Source: Comamonadaceae bacterium
GTDB taxonomy: Bacteria; Pseudomonadota; Gammaproteobacteria; Burkholderiales; Burkholderiaceae_C
DNA: 10,171 bases
Direction of reading: 5' to 3'
NCBI GenBank assembly: GCA_027490555.1
Contig: JAIXXW010000083.1
Coordinates: 1 to 10,171 of the forward strand
The translations under genes were made by a program, and so were the position numbers. How positions within the stretch are numbered: position 1 is the first letter of the stretch; each line of letters begins with the position of its first letter. The notes under the pieces are model-generated. The model saw nothing but the letters and a program-made list of their open reading frames with translations. It was not told the origin of the DNA and searched no databases. Shown here in pieces: positions 1 through 6,934 of the stretch.

Positions 1-33
1 ATCTGACTTTTTGACTGAATACGGAGAAATCAA

Positions 34-927
34 ATGGCTGCAATTACCGCAAGCATGGTCGCAGAACTGCGTGCAAAAACCGACGCCCCGATGATGGAGT
101 GCAAAAAAGCCCTGACCGAGGCCGAAGGCGACATGGCCAAGGCCGAAGAGCTGTTGCGCGTCAAACTGGGCACCAAGGCGGGCAAGGCCGCATCGCGCGT
201 GACCGCCGAAGGTGTGGTGACCAGTTTCGTGAGCGGCACCACCGGTGCCATGATCGAAGTCAACTGCGAAACCGACTTTGTGACCAAAAACGACAGCTTT
301 CTGGCCTTGGCCAATGCGGCCGCCAAACTGGTGGCCGAGCACAACCCGGCAGACATCGCTGCTTTGGGCGCTTTGCCCTACAGCCAAGACGGTTTCGGTC
401 CTACGCTCGAAGAAGTGCGCAAAGGCCTGATCGGCAAGATCGGTGAAAACATGAGCTTCCGCCGTTTCAAGCGCGCAGCGGGTGCTGCGAAGATTGCCAC
501 CTATTTGCATGGCACGCGCATTGGCGTGCTGGTCGAGTACGAAGGTGACGAGGTGGCGGCCAAAGACGTGGCCATGCACGTGGCCGCCATGAAGCCTGTC
601 TCCTTGACCAGCGCCGAAGTGCCTGCCGAGTTGATCGAAAAGGAGCGCTCGGTCGCTGCAGCCAAGGCTGCCGAATCCGGCAAGCCTGCTGACATCGCCA
701 CCAAGATGGTCGAAGGCTCGGTGCAGAAGTACCTCAAGGAAGTCTCCTTGTTCAACCAGTCCTTCGTCAAGAACGACAAGCAGACCGTCGAGCAAATGCT
801 CAAGGCCGCTGGCACCACCGTCAAGGCGTTCACCCTGTATGTGGTGGGCGAGGGCATTGAGAAGAAGGTCGATGACTTTGCCGCCGAAGTGGCGGCCCAG
901 GTGGCCGCTGCTCAGGGCGCAGCCTGA
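34..927 (+). CDS. tsf: Elongation factor Ts
   Basis: This 297-residue protein is the guanine-nucleotide exchange factor that releases GDP from EF-Tu during translation elongation in the cytoplasm. The N-terminal UBA-like domain (about residues 1-55) contains the family pattern KTDAPMMECKKAL, followed by the core-domain signature TDFV at residues 80-83, whose Asp-Phe pair is known in the family to disrupt Mg2+ binding in EF-Tu. Length fits beta/gammaproteobacterial EF-Ts (about 285-305). The ATG at 34 is preceded by a good Shine-Dalgarno (GGAGA at 23-27). rpsB normally lies upstream and would be outside the window; pyrH follows after 60 bases. No defects are seen. Confidence 0.98.
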   Translation: MAAITASMVAELRAKTDAPMMECKKALTEAEGDMAKAEELLRVKLGTKAGKAASRVTAEGVVTSFVSGTTGAMIEVNCETDFVTKNDSFLALANAAAKLVAEHNPADIAALGALPYSQDGFGPTLEEVRKGLIGKIGENMSFRRFKRAAGAAKIATYLHGTRIGVLVEYEGDEVAAKDVAMHVAAMKPVSLTSAEVPAELIEKERSVAAAKAAESGKPADIATKMVEGSVQKYLKEVSLFNQSFVKNDKQTVEQMLKAAGTTVKAFTLYVVGEGIEKKVDDFAAEVAAQVAAAQGAA

Positions 928-987
928 GCCTTTAGCGCTGTACAGTCACCACACCCACACCGTCCCCTAACCGCAAAGGAGCTCGTC

Positions 988-1710
988 ATGTCTTCAGCCC
1001 AGCCAGCCTACAAGCGCATTTTGCTCAAGCTGTCCGGTGAAGCCCTGATGGGGGACGATGCTTTTGGCATCAACCGCGCCACCATCGTGCGCATGGCCGA
1101 AGAAATTGCCGAAGTCACCCGCCTGGGTGTGCAGGTGGCCGTGGTCATTGGTGGCGGTAACATTTTCAGGGGGGTGGCGGGTGGTGCGGTGGGCATGGAC
1201 CGCGCCACCGCCGACTACATGGGCATGCTGGCCACTGTGATGAACTCTCTGGCTTTGGCCGACGCCATGGACAAGGCGGGTTTGACGGCCCGCGTCATGT
1301 CGGCCATTGGTATCGACCAGGTGGTGGAGCCGTATGTGCGGCCCAAGGCCTTGCAGTACCTCGAGGAGGGCAAGGTGGTGGTGTTCGCGGCGGGCACCGG
1401 CAACCCCTTTTTCACGACCGACACCGCAGCGGCTTTGCGCGGTGCCGAAATCGGTGCCGAGATGGTGCTCAAGGCCACCAAAGTGGACGGTGTCTACACG
1501 GCCGATCCGCACAAGGACCCCTCGGCCACCCGGTACAGTGAAATCAGCTTTGATGAGGCCATCTCTCGCAACCTGGGCATCATGGATGCCACGGCTTTTG
1601 CCTTGTGCCGCGACCAGAAGTTGCCGATCAAGGTGTTCTCGATCATCAAGAACGGCGCCTTGCGGCGCGTGGTGCTGGGTGAAGACGAAGGCACCCTGGT
1701 TTATGCTTGA
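988..1710 (+). CDS. pyrH: Uridylate (UMP) kinase
   Basis: This 240-residue enzyme phosphorylates UMP to UDP with ATP in pyrimidine nucleotide synthesis; in the family it is a hexamer of the amino-acid-kinase fold, activated by GTP and inhibited by UTP. Visible motifs are KLSGEAL near residues 14-20, the glycine-rich GGGNIFRG at 55-62, the UMP-binding stretch around D71 (DRATADYMGMLATVMN) and TGNPFFTTD at 137-145. The start at 988 is fixed by a strong Shine-Dalgarno (AAAGGAG, 975-981) six bases upstream. It is followed by frr after 24 bases, and the conserved tsf-pyrH-frr order suggests co-transcription. The 60-base gap before it shows no convincing promoter or terminator. Confidence 0.98.
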   Translation: MSSAQPAYKRILLKLSGEALMGDDAFGINRATIVRMAEEIAEVTRLGVQVAVVIGGGNIFRGVAGGAVGMDRATADYMGMLATVMNSLALADAMDKAGLTARVMSAIGIDQVVEPYVRPKALQYLEEGKVVVFAAGTGNPFFTTDTAAALRGAEIGAEMVLKATKVDGVYTADPHKDPSATRYSEISFDEAISRNLGIMDATAFALCRDQKLPIKVFSIIKNGALRRVVLGEDEGTLVYA

Positions 1711-1734
1711 GCCTGTGCTGACGAGGAGAACCCC

Positions 1735-2295
1735 ATGACCATTGCAGACATCAAAAAAACGACCGAAACCAAGATGGAGCAGTCCATTGCGGCCTTCAAA
1801 AACAACCTGACCAAAATTCGCACCGGCCGTGCCAACCCGGCTTTGCTCGACACCATCCACGTCGACTACTACGGATCGATGGTGCCTTTGTCCCAGGTGG
1901 CCAATGTGTCGCTGATGGATGCGCGCACCATCAGCGTCCAGCCCTGGGAAAAAGGCATGGGTGCCAAGATCGAAAAGGCCATCCGCGAGAGCGAGTTGGG
2001 TCTCAACCCCGCCTCGATGGGCGACCTGATCCGTGTGCCGATGCCGCCCATGAGCGAAGAGCGCCGCAAGGAAATGACCAAACTGGCCCGCACCGAAGGT
2101 GAAAACGGCAAGATCGCGATCCGCAACCTGCGCCGCGATGCCAACGAAGCGGTGAAAAAACTGGTCAAGGACAAAGAGGCCTCCGAGGACGAGCAAAAGC
2201 GCGCCGAAGCCGATATTCAAAAATTGACGGACAAGCGCATGACCGAAATCGACCAGTTGGTGGCCGCCAAAGAACAAGAGATCATGGCGGTTTGA
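1735..2295 (+). CDS. frr: Ribosome recycling factor
   Basis: This 186-residue protein (E. coli RRF has 185) splits post-termination ribosomes together with EF-G. The N-terminal region contains the typical KMEQSIAAFKNNLTKIRTGR pattern of the long-helix domain, the middle carries the small beta domain (about residues 30-105), and the C-terminal helix region includes RNLRRDANEAVKKL and ends in a charged coiled stretch. The start at 1735 is supported by GAGGAG at 1723-1728, six bases upstream. In most Burkholderiales uppS comes next; here a 72-base hairpin-rich junction leads directly into cdsA. Confidence 0.98.
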   Translation: MTIADIKKTTETKMEQSIAAFKNNLTKIRTGRANPALLDTIHVDYYGSMVPLSQVANVSLMDARTISVQPWEKGMGAKIEKAIRESELGLNPASMGDLIRVPMPPMSEERRKEMTKLARTEGENGKIAIRNLRRDANEAVKKLVKDKEASEDEQKRAEADIQKLTDKRMTEIDQLVAAKEQEIMAV

Positions 2296-2308
2296 GTTGG
2301 CTTTCCGC

Positions 2309-2356
2309 GCCGTGGCTTTGCACGGCCTGACGGGCCGCCCCTCGGCGGCCTTTTTT
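2309..2356 (+). terminator. Intrinsic terminator with overlapping upstream hairpins (attenuator-like)
   Basis: The sequence GGCCGCC (2333-2339), loop CCTC, GGCGGCC (2344-2350) forms a perfect 7-bp all-GC stem followed at once by six T residues (2351-2356), which is a textbook Rho-independent terminator. Just upstream, GCCGTG (2309-2314) can pair with CACGGC (2321-2326). A third pairing, CGGCC (2323-2327) with GGCCG (2333-2337), would exclude both of the other two. The four segments can therefore pair 1:2, 2:3 or 3:4, as in an attenuator. The T-run abuts the cdsA ribosome binding site. The terminator is well supported by sequence; the switching behaviour is inference. Confidence 0.75.
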
Positions 2357-2367
2357 CTGGAGAATCC

Positions 2368-3216
2368 GTGCTCAAACAACGCATCATCACCGCCTTGGTC
2401 CTTCTGGCTTTGTTGTTGCCCGCCTTGTTTGCGGCCCATCCCTGGCCCTTCATGGCATTGACGGTGGTGATGATTGCGGCAGCCGCCTGGGAGTGGGGCC
2501 GCTTGAATGGCATGTCTGCGGTCGCGGCCTGGTCGGGTGCTGGGCTGTGTTTCTTGGCCTGTGTCCTGGTGCAGCAGATGGGTGGGGTGGAACGCACACC
2601 GCCGATGGTCTGGCTGTTCACCGGTGCCATGTGGGTGTTGCTGGGCAGTTGGATGATCCGGCGTGGCGTGGCCGCTTGGGCGCTTTGGCCGCGCACCCTG
2701 CGCTGGTGGGGGGGGCTGCTGTTGCTCAGCCTGGCCTGGCTGGCCATGGCGCAGGCCCATCAAAGAGGCGTCAATTTCCTGTTGTCTGTGTTGGTGCTGG
2801 TGTGGGCTGCCGATGTTTTTGCGTATTTTTTTGGCAAGGCACTGGGCGGTCGTTTCGTCAAGACCAAACTGGCCGCCAGCATCAGCCCTGGCAAGAGTTG
2901 GGAGGGGGTCATGGGGGGCATGTTCGGTGTCGTGTGTGTGGCCCTCGTCTGGAGGGCCGTGGATCGCCACTGGACTGTCTCTGATTTGAGTTTCTACTCC
3001 CTGTTGTTTGCCAAGGGTTGGTGGGTCGCTTTGCCTGCTTTGCTGTTCATGTCAGCGATGAGTGTGGTGGGCGATTTGGTGGAGTCCTTGGTCAAGCGCA
3101 GCGCTGGCATGAAGGACAGCTCGGGCCTGTTGCCGGGTCATGGGGGGGTGCTCGACCGGGTGGATGCCCTCTTGCCAACCTTGCCCTTGGCCATGATGCT
3201 GGTGGTCTGGCTTTGA
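2368..3216 (+). CDS. cdsA: Phosphatidate cytidylyltransferase (CDP-diacylglycerol synthase)
   Basis: This 282-residue integral inner-membrane enzyme makes CDP-diacylglycerol from phosphatidic acid and CTP, the branch point for all phospholipids. Most of the chain is hydrophobic, with about seven or eight likely membrane segments beginning at residue 5. The C-terminal CDP-diglyceride synthase signature is complete at residues 240-266, starting SLVKRSAGMKDSSGLLPGHG and ending DRVD, with the catalytic-site Lys-Asp pair and the HGG-x-x-DR-x-D metal-binding part intact. The start is GTG with GGAG at 2359-2362, five bases upstream. dxr follows after 16 bases. A run of eight G (2708-2715) lies within the gene but does not break the frame. 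uppS, the usual upstream neighbour, is absent. Confidence 0.97.
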   Translation: MLKQRIITALVLLALLLPALFAAHPWPFMALTVVMIAAAAWEWGRLNGMSAVAAWSGAGLCFLACVLVQQMGGVERTPPMVWLFTGAMWVLLGSWMIRRGVAAWALWPRTLRWWGGLLLLSLAWLAMAQAHQRGVNFLLSVLVLVWAADVFAYFFGKALGGRFVKTKLAASISPGKSWEGVMGGMFGVVCVALVWRAVDRHWTVSDLSFYSLLFAKGWWVALPALLFMSAMSVVGDLVESLVKRSAGMKDSSGLLPGHGGVLDRVDALLPTLPLAMMLVVWL

Positions 3217-3219
3217 TTT

Positions 3220-3223
3220 GGAG
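3220..3223 (+). promoter_or_regulatory. Ribosome binding site deciding the dxr start
   Basis: GGAG lies nine bases before the ATG at 3233 and leaves only zero bases before the in-frame ATG at 3224, while the in-frame TTG at 3218 starts upstream of it. This spacing, together with the way DXR proteins begin a few residues before the GSTGSIG motif, favours ATG 3233. Confidence 0.6.
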
Positions 3224-3232
3224 ATGATCGGC

Positions 3233-4426
3233 ATGGTGAAACAACAGTGCATCACGATTTTGGGCTCGACCGGCTCCATTGGAACTTCCACCCTCGATGT
3301 CCTGGCGCGTCACCCTGATCGGTACCGCATACACGCCTTGACAGCCAACAGCCAGGTGGATGTGATCTTGGCCCAATGTGCCCGTTTTTTGCCCGAAGTG
3401 GCGGTGATGGCGAACGAAGCAGCAGGCCGCTTGCTGGCCGAGCGTGTGAGCGCCGAGGGTTTACCGGTTCAGGTCTGTTGGGGCGCCGATGCCTTGGACG
3501 AGGTCGCGTCCGCACCGCAGGTCGATGCCGTGATGGCGGCCATTGTGGGCGCAGCGGGCTTGTCTTCTTGCATGGCAGCAGCCCGTGCGGGCAAGCGCTT
3601 GTTGCTGGCCAACAAGGAGGCGCTGGTGGTCGGCGGCGATGTTTTCATGCACGCTGTGCAGCAAGGCGGTGCTGTTTTGCTGCCGATTGACAGTGAGCAT
3701 TCGGCCATTTTCCAGTCCTTGCCAGAGGACCCGTCAAGCTGGCACAGACGGGTCCAGAAAATCATCCTCACCGCCTCGGGTGGCCCGTTCCGAAGCCGTG
3801 ATCCAGCCACTTTGAGGGATGTGACGCCGGAACAGGCCTGTGCCCATCCCAACTGGGTCATGGGACGCAAGATTTCCGTGGATTCGGCCACCATGATGAA
3901 CAAGGCGCTGGAGGTGATTGAGGCGCGTTATCTGTTCGGCATGTCAGCCGACCAGTTGGAGGTGGTGATTCATCCGCAAAGCGTGATCCATTCCATGGTG
4001 CAGTACCGCGACCATTCGGTGGTGGCGCAATTGGGCACACCCGACATGCGGGTGCCCATTGCCTATGGTCTGAGCTGGCCGGAGCGCATCGAGTCGGGTG
4101 CGGCAGCGCTGGACTTCCATGCCTTGGCCGCCATGACCTTTGAGTCCATGGACGAACCTGCTCATGTGCAGCGTTTTCCGGGGCTGAGGTTGGCCTGGGA
4201 GACCTTGAAGGGCGCACCGGGCAGTTGTGCGGTGTTGAACGCTGCCAATGAAGTGGCGGTGGAGGCATTTTTGAACCGCCGCATTCGTTTTGATCAAATT
4301 CAGGATGTCAACCGCGCCACCCTGGACCGCATGGCTTTTGCTGTCCCCGCATCCCTGGATGACTTGCTGGCCTTGGATGCCAGCAGCCGTGCACAGGCCA
4401 GCAAGACCATCTCGGATTGGGATTGA
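3233..4426 (+). CDS. dxr: 1-deoxy-D-xylulose 5-phosphate reductoisomerase
   Basis: This 397-residue enzyme converts DXP to 2-C-methyl-D-erythritol 4-phosphate with NADPH and a divalent metal, the committed step of the MEP isoprenoid pathway; it is the fosmidomycin target. The NADPH-binding GSTGSIG is at residues 11-17, LANKEA at 125-130, the metal ligands D153 and E155 lie in PIDSEHS, H205 in HPNWVMG, and K224 and E227 in the segment MMNKALEVIEA (matching E. coli D150, E152, H209, K228, E231). All catalytic positions are present. In-frame alternatives at TTG 3218, ATG 3224 and GTG 3236 exist, but ATG 3233 has the best-placed ribosome binding site. Downstream, rseP would normally follow; instead there is a 198-base AT-rich gap. 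Confidence 0.97.
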   Translation: MVKQQCITILGSTGSIGTSTLDVLARHPDRYRIHALTANSQVDVILAQCARFLPEVAVMANEAAGRLLAERVSAEGLPVQVCWGADALDEVASAPQVDAVMAAIVGAAGLSSCMAAARAGKRLLLANKEALVVGGDVFMHAVQQGGAVLLPIDSEHSAIFQSLPEDPSSWHRRVQKIILTASGGPFRSRDPATLRDVTPEQACAHPNWVMGRKISVDSATMMNKALEVIEARYLFGMSADQLEVVIHPQSVIHSMVQYRDHSVVAQLGTPDMRVPIAYGLSWPERIESGAAALDFHALAAMTFESMDEPAHVQRFPGLRLAWETLKGAPGSCAVLNAANEVAVEAFLNRRIRFDQIQDVNRATLDRMAFAVPASLDDLLALDASSRAQASKTISDWD

Positions 4427-4486
4427 CCGGCCCCCTGACGCATCCTCGAAAACTGCGAAGCGACTGATGTATTATCTTTGGCGATA

Positions 4487-4505
4487 TTGTGTATTGCTTG
4501 CACAA
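4487..4505. repeat. Inverted repeat TTGTG-N9-CACAA
   Basis: TTGTG at 4487-4491 and CACAA at 4501-4505 form a perfect 5-bp dyad with a 9-base centre in the AT-rich bamA upstream region. It could be an operator for a dimeric regulator or a weak hairpin. A 5-bp dyad can occur by chance, so only the symmetry is certain. Confidence 0.35.
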
Positions 4506-4585
4506 AAACGAAGCCTGCCGATTTGGCCAGAGTCATGGCAACGTGGTCTTGTGGCTTGTCCCTGAGTTTTGTGAATTTATTTTTC

Positions 4586-4611
4586 AAACTTCGGGTGTGA
4601 CTTTGGTCTTA
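4586..4611 (+). promoter_or_regulatory. Candidate sigma-E-type promoter upstream of bamA
   Basis: AAACTT (4586-4591) resembles the sigma-E -35 element (consensus about GGAACTT) and TCTTA (4607-4611, preceded by G) fits the -10 pattern TCNNA, with a 15-base spacer against the usual 15-16 or so. In E. coli bamA has a sigma-E promoter, so the location makes sense. Against it, the predicted transcription start would lie only about seven bases before the bamA ATG, giving an almost leaderless mRNA, and the leading GG of the -35 is missing. Confidence 0.3.
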
Positions 4612-4624
4612 GAACGATTGCACC

Positions 4625-6934
4625 ATGATTTTTTCTGATCCCCGCCCCCATTTTTGTTCATGGGCCTTCAAGGCCATATCATGCGCAGTGTTGAGCATGC
4701 CCGCCTTGGCGGTCGAGCCCTTCACCGTGCGAGACATCCGTGTCGAAGGTCTGCAACGGGTTGAGCCTGGCACCGTGTTCGCCTCCCTGCCTGTGCGTGT
4801 TGGGGAACGCTACACCACCGATCTGGGCGCCTCGGCCATCCGGGCCCTGTTTGCGCTGGGTCTTTTCAAGGACGTACGCCTGGAAGTGCAGGGCGATGTG
4901 TTGGTGGTGGTGGTGGAAGAGCGCCCCTCGGTCGCATCGGTCGAATTTGTCGGACTCAAGGAGTTCGACAAGGATGTCATGGTCAAAGCCTTGCGGGACA
5001 TTGGTTTGTCCGAGGGCCGCCCTTACGACAAAGCTTTGGCTGACCGAGCTGAGCAGGAACTCAAGCGCCAGTACATCAACCGCAGTCTGTACGGTGCCGA
5101 GGTGGTTTCAACCACCACGCCGGTGGACCGGAACCGGGTGAACCTCACCTTCACCATCACCGAAGGGGGGCCGGCCAAGATCGGGCAGATCGAGATTGTG
5201 GGCAACCAATCCTTCAGTGATCAGGTTTTGCGCGACCAGTTCAACTTGGATACGGGTGGCTGGATGAGCTGGTACACCAAGTCGGATCGCTATTCACGTA
5301 CCAAACTCAATGCCGACCTGGAGGCCTTGCGCTCGTTTTATTTGTCGCGTGGCTTTCTGGAGTTTCGCATCGATTCGACCCAGGTGGCCATGTCACCCAA
5401 TAAACAAGAGATGTCGATCACCATCAACATCTCAGAAGGCCAACGTTTTGTTGTTTCGGGCGTGAGTCTGGAGGGCAATTACCTGGATCGTGACGATGAA
5501 TTCAAGGCCTTGATCAAGATTGCCGTGGGACAGCCCTACAACGCCGAAACCGTTGCCGTGACCACCAAGGCGTTCACAGACTATTTTGGCAAATTTGGGT
5601 TTGCATTCGCCCGCGTCGAAGCCAAGCCTGTGATTGATCGTCAAAACAACCGTGTTCAATTTGTATTGCAGGCCGAACCGTCCCGGCGAGCCTACGTTCG
5701 GCGCATTCAAGTTGCGGGCAATGACAGGACACGGGATGAAGTCATCCGCCGTGAGTTCAGGCAACTGGAGTCGGCCTGGTACGACGGTGACAAGATTCGC
5801 CTGTCGCGTGACCGGGTGGACCGTTTGGGCTATTTCACCAGCGTGAACGTGGAAACCATGGAGGTGCCTGGTGCACCTGACCAGGTGGATCTCTTGTTTG
5901 CCGTGACCGAAAAACCGACCGGCAGCATTTCTTTGGGTGCTGGCTTCTCGTCCATCGAGAAGGTGGCTTTGAATTTTGGCATTCGACAGGACAATGCTTT
6001 TGGCTCTGGCAATTTTCTTGCCTTTGAAGTCAACACCAGCCGCTTCAATCAGAACTTGGTGATCAGCACAACCAACCCCTATTTCACACAGAACGGCATC
6101 TCAAGAACCTTTGATTTGTTCCATCGAACAACGCGCCCATTTTTTGGCAACATCAATTCCTACAGGATCATCAATACAGGTATCGGCACACGGTTTGGTT
6201 TGCCTGTGACAGAAACGGACACAGTGTTTCTGGGTATCAATGCCGAACAAACACAGGCCAAAGAAGGCGTTGGCATACAAATGCCAGAGTTGTTGCGTCC
6301 ATACATTGAAAAGCAAACGGCTTTGCCCATCACGGTGGGATGGGCCAGAGATCGTCGCGACAGTGCACTGGTGCCCACGCGTGGCGTCCTTCAACGATTC
6401 AATTCCGACGTGAGTTTGGCGGGTGATGCCCATTACGTTCGTGCCAACTACCAATTTCAACAATATGTTCCTTTAACAAAAAAGTATACTTTTGCATTTA
6501 ACGCTGACGTCGGAATGGGGCAAGGGTTGAATGGACAACCTTTTCCCCTGCTCAAAAACTACTATGTAGGTGGTCTGGGCAGTGTTCGAGGTTTTGAGAG
6601 GAATACCTTAGGACCTCAGCCAGATATATCAAGCAACGCAGCTACTTTCTTTCCGGGCGGCCCTAAAAAGTTGGTTTTCAATGCAGAGTTCATCACACCC
6701 TTCCCTGGAGCTGGCAATGACAAAACACTCAGGTTGTTTGGCTTTACCGATGCCGGTCGTGCTTTTGGCGCCAACGAGAACCTGTCTTTGGACAAATTGA
6801 GTGTTTCGGCAGGTATCGGTTTGAGTTGGATCTCGCCCATGGGGCCGTTGCGCTTTTCCTATGCAACGCCCATCGTCAAGCAGACTGGCGATAGAATTCA
6901 GAGATTGCAATTCCAGATCGGAACTTCTTTCTAA
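4625..6934 (+). CDS. bamA: Outer-membrane protein assembly factor BamA
   Basis: This 769-residue Omp85-family protein is the core of the BAM complex that folds beta-barrel proteins into the outer membrane. A signal peptide ends at about residue 30 (SMPALA, then VEPFTV). Five POTRA domains follow (about residues 31-430), then a 16-strand barrel. The conserved loop-6 motif VRGFE is at residues 654-658, and the chain ends in the outer-membrane beta-signal pattern ...FQIGTSF with terminal Phe. A TAG stop at 4610-4612 in the same frame fixes ATG 4625 as the most upstream start; no good Shine-Dalgarno precedes it. The N-terminus has a long, weakly basic lead-in. Roughly 6061-6660 drops to about 48% G+C. 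It overlaps skp by one base. Confidence 0.97.
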   Translation: MIFSDPRPHFCSWAFKAISCAVLSMPALAVEPFTVRDIRVEGLQRVEPGTVFASLPVRVGERYTTDLGASAIRALFALGLFKDVRLEVQGDVLVVVVEERPSVASVEFVGLKEFDKDVMVKALRDIGLSEGRPYDKALADRAEQELKRQYINRSLYGAEVVSTTTPVDRNRVNLTFTITEGGPAKIGQIEIVGNQSFSDQVLRDQFNLDTGGWMSWYTKSDRYSRTKLNADLEALRSFYLSRGFLEFRIDSTQVAMSPNKQEMSITINISEGQRFVVSGVSLEGNYLDRDDEFKALIKIAVGQPYNAETVAVTTKAFTDYFGKFGFAFARVEAKPVIDRQNNRVQFVLQAEPSRRAYVRRIQVAGNDRTRDEVIRREFRQLESAWYDGDKIRLSRDRVDRLGYFTSVNVETMEVPGAPDQVDLLFAVTEKPTGSISLGAGFSSIEKVALNFGIRQDNAFGSGNFLAFEVNTSRFNQNLVISTTNPYFTQNGISRTFDLFHRTTRPFFGNINSYRIINTGIGTRFGLPVTETDTVFLGINAEQTQAKEGVGIQMPELLRPYIEKQTALPITVGWARDRRDSALVPTRGVLQRFNSDVSLAGDAHYVRANYQFQQYVPLTKKYTFAFNADVGMGQGLNGQPFPLLKNYYVGGLGSVRGFERNTLGPQPDISSNAATFFPGGPKKLVFNAEFITPFPGAGNDKTLRLFGFTDAGRAFGANENLSLDKLSVSAGIGLSWISPMGPLRFSYATPIVKQTGDRIQRLQFQIGTSF

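Larger units (their letters stand above)
4427..4624. other. AT-rich intergenic region where rseP is usually found
   Basis: This 198-base stretch between dxr and bamA is clearly richer in A+T than its surroundings (24/60 G+C at 4441-4500 and 22/60 at 4561-4620, against 38/60 in early bamA at 4741-4800). No recognisable RseP motif (for example HEXXH or a PDZ fragment) can be read from it in any frame. It contains a dyad at 4487-4505, a sigma-E-like promoter candidate at 4586-4611, and a short open stretch on the + strand (4439-4600) without good start signals. No intrinsic terminator with a T-run is seen after dxr. Confidence 0.8.

Noticed and set aside
928..987. Possible promoter or terminator between tsf and pyrH
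   Set aside because: No convincing -35/-10 pair and no hairpin with a T-run could be found; only the pyrH ribosome binding site is clear.
2708..2715. Run of eight G in cdsA, and runs of seven G at 3142-3148 (cdsA) and 9363-9369 (lpxA), as possible phase-variation tracts
   Set aside because: All are in frame as GGG glycine or TGG tryptophan codons in essential genes. Phase variation of these would be lethal, and such runs are expected with this codon use; they are at most points to check for sequencing error.
994..2970. A 658-codon open frame on the minus strand across pyrH, frr and cdsA
   Set aside because: It runs opposite three well-supported genes, crosses their boundaries and the terminator, and its product is a histidine-, glycine- and glutamine-rich composition typical of an antisense shadow of high-G+C codons. 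No recognisable domain.
4300..4587. A 95-codon minus-strand frame in the dxr-bamA gap running into dxr
   Set aside because: It starts with TTG, has no clear ribosome binding site, and more than a third of it is antisense to the conserved dxr 3' end. The part in the gap matches nothing I recognise.
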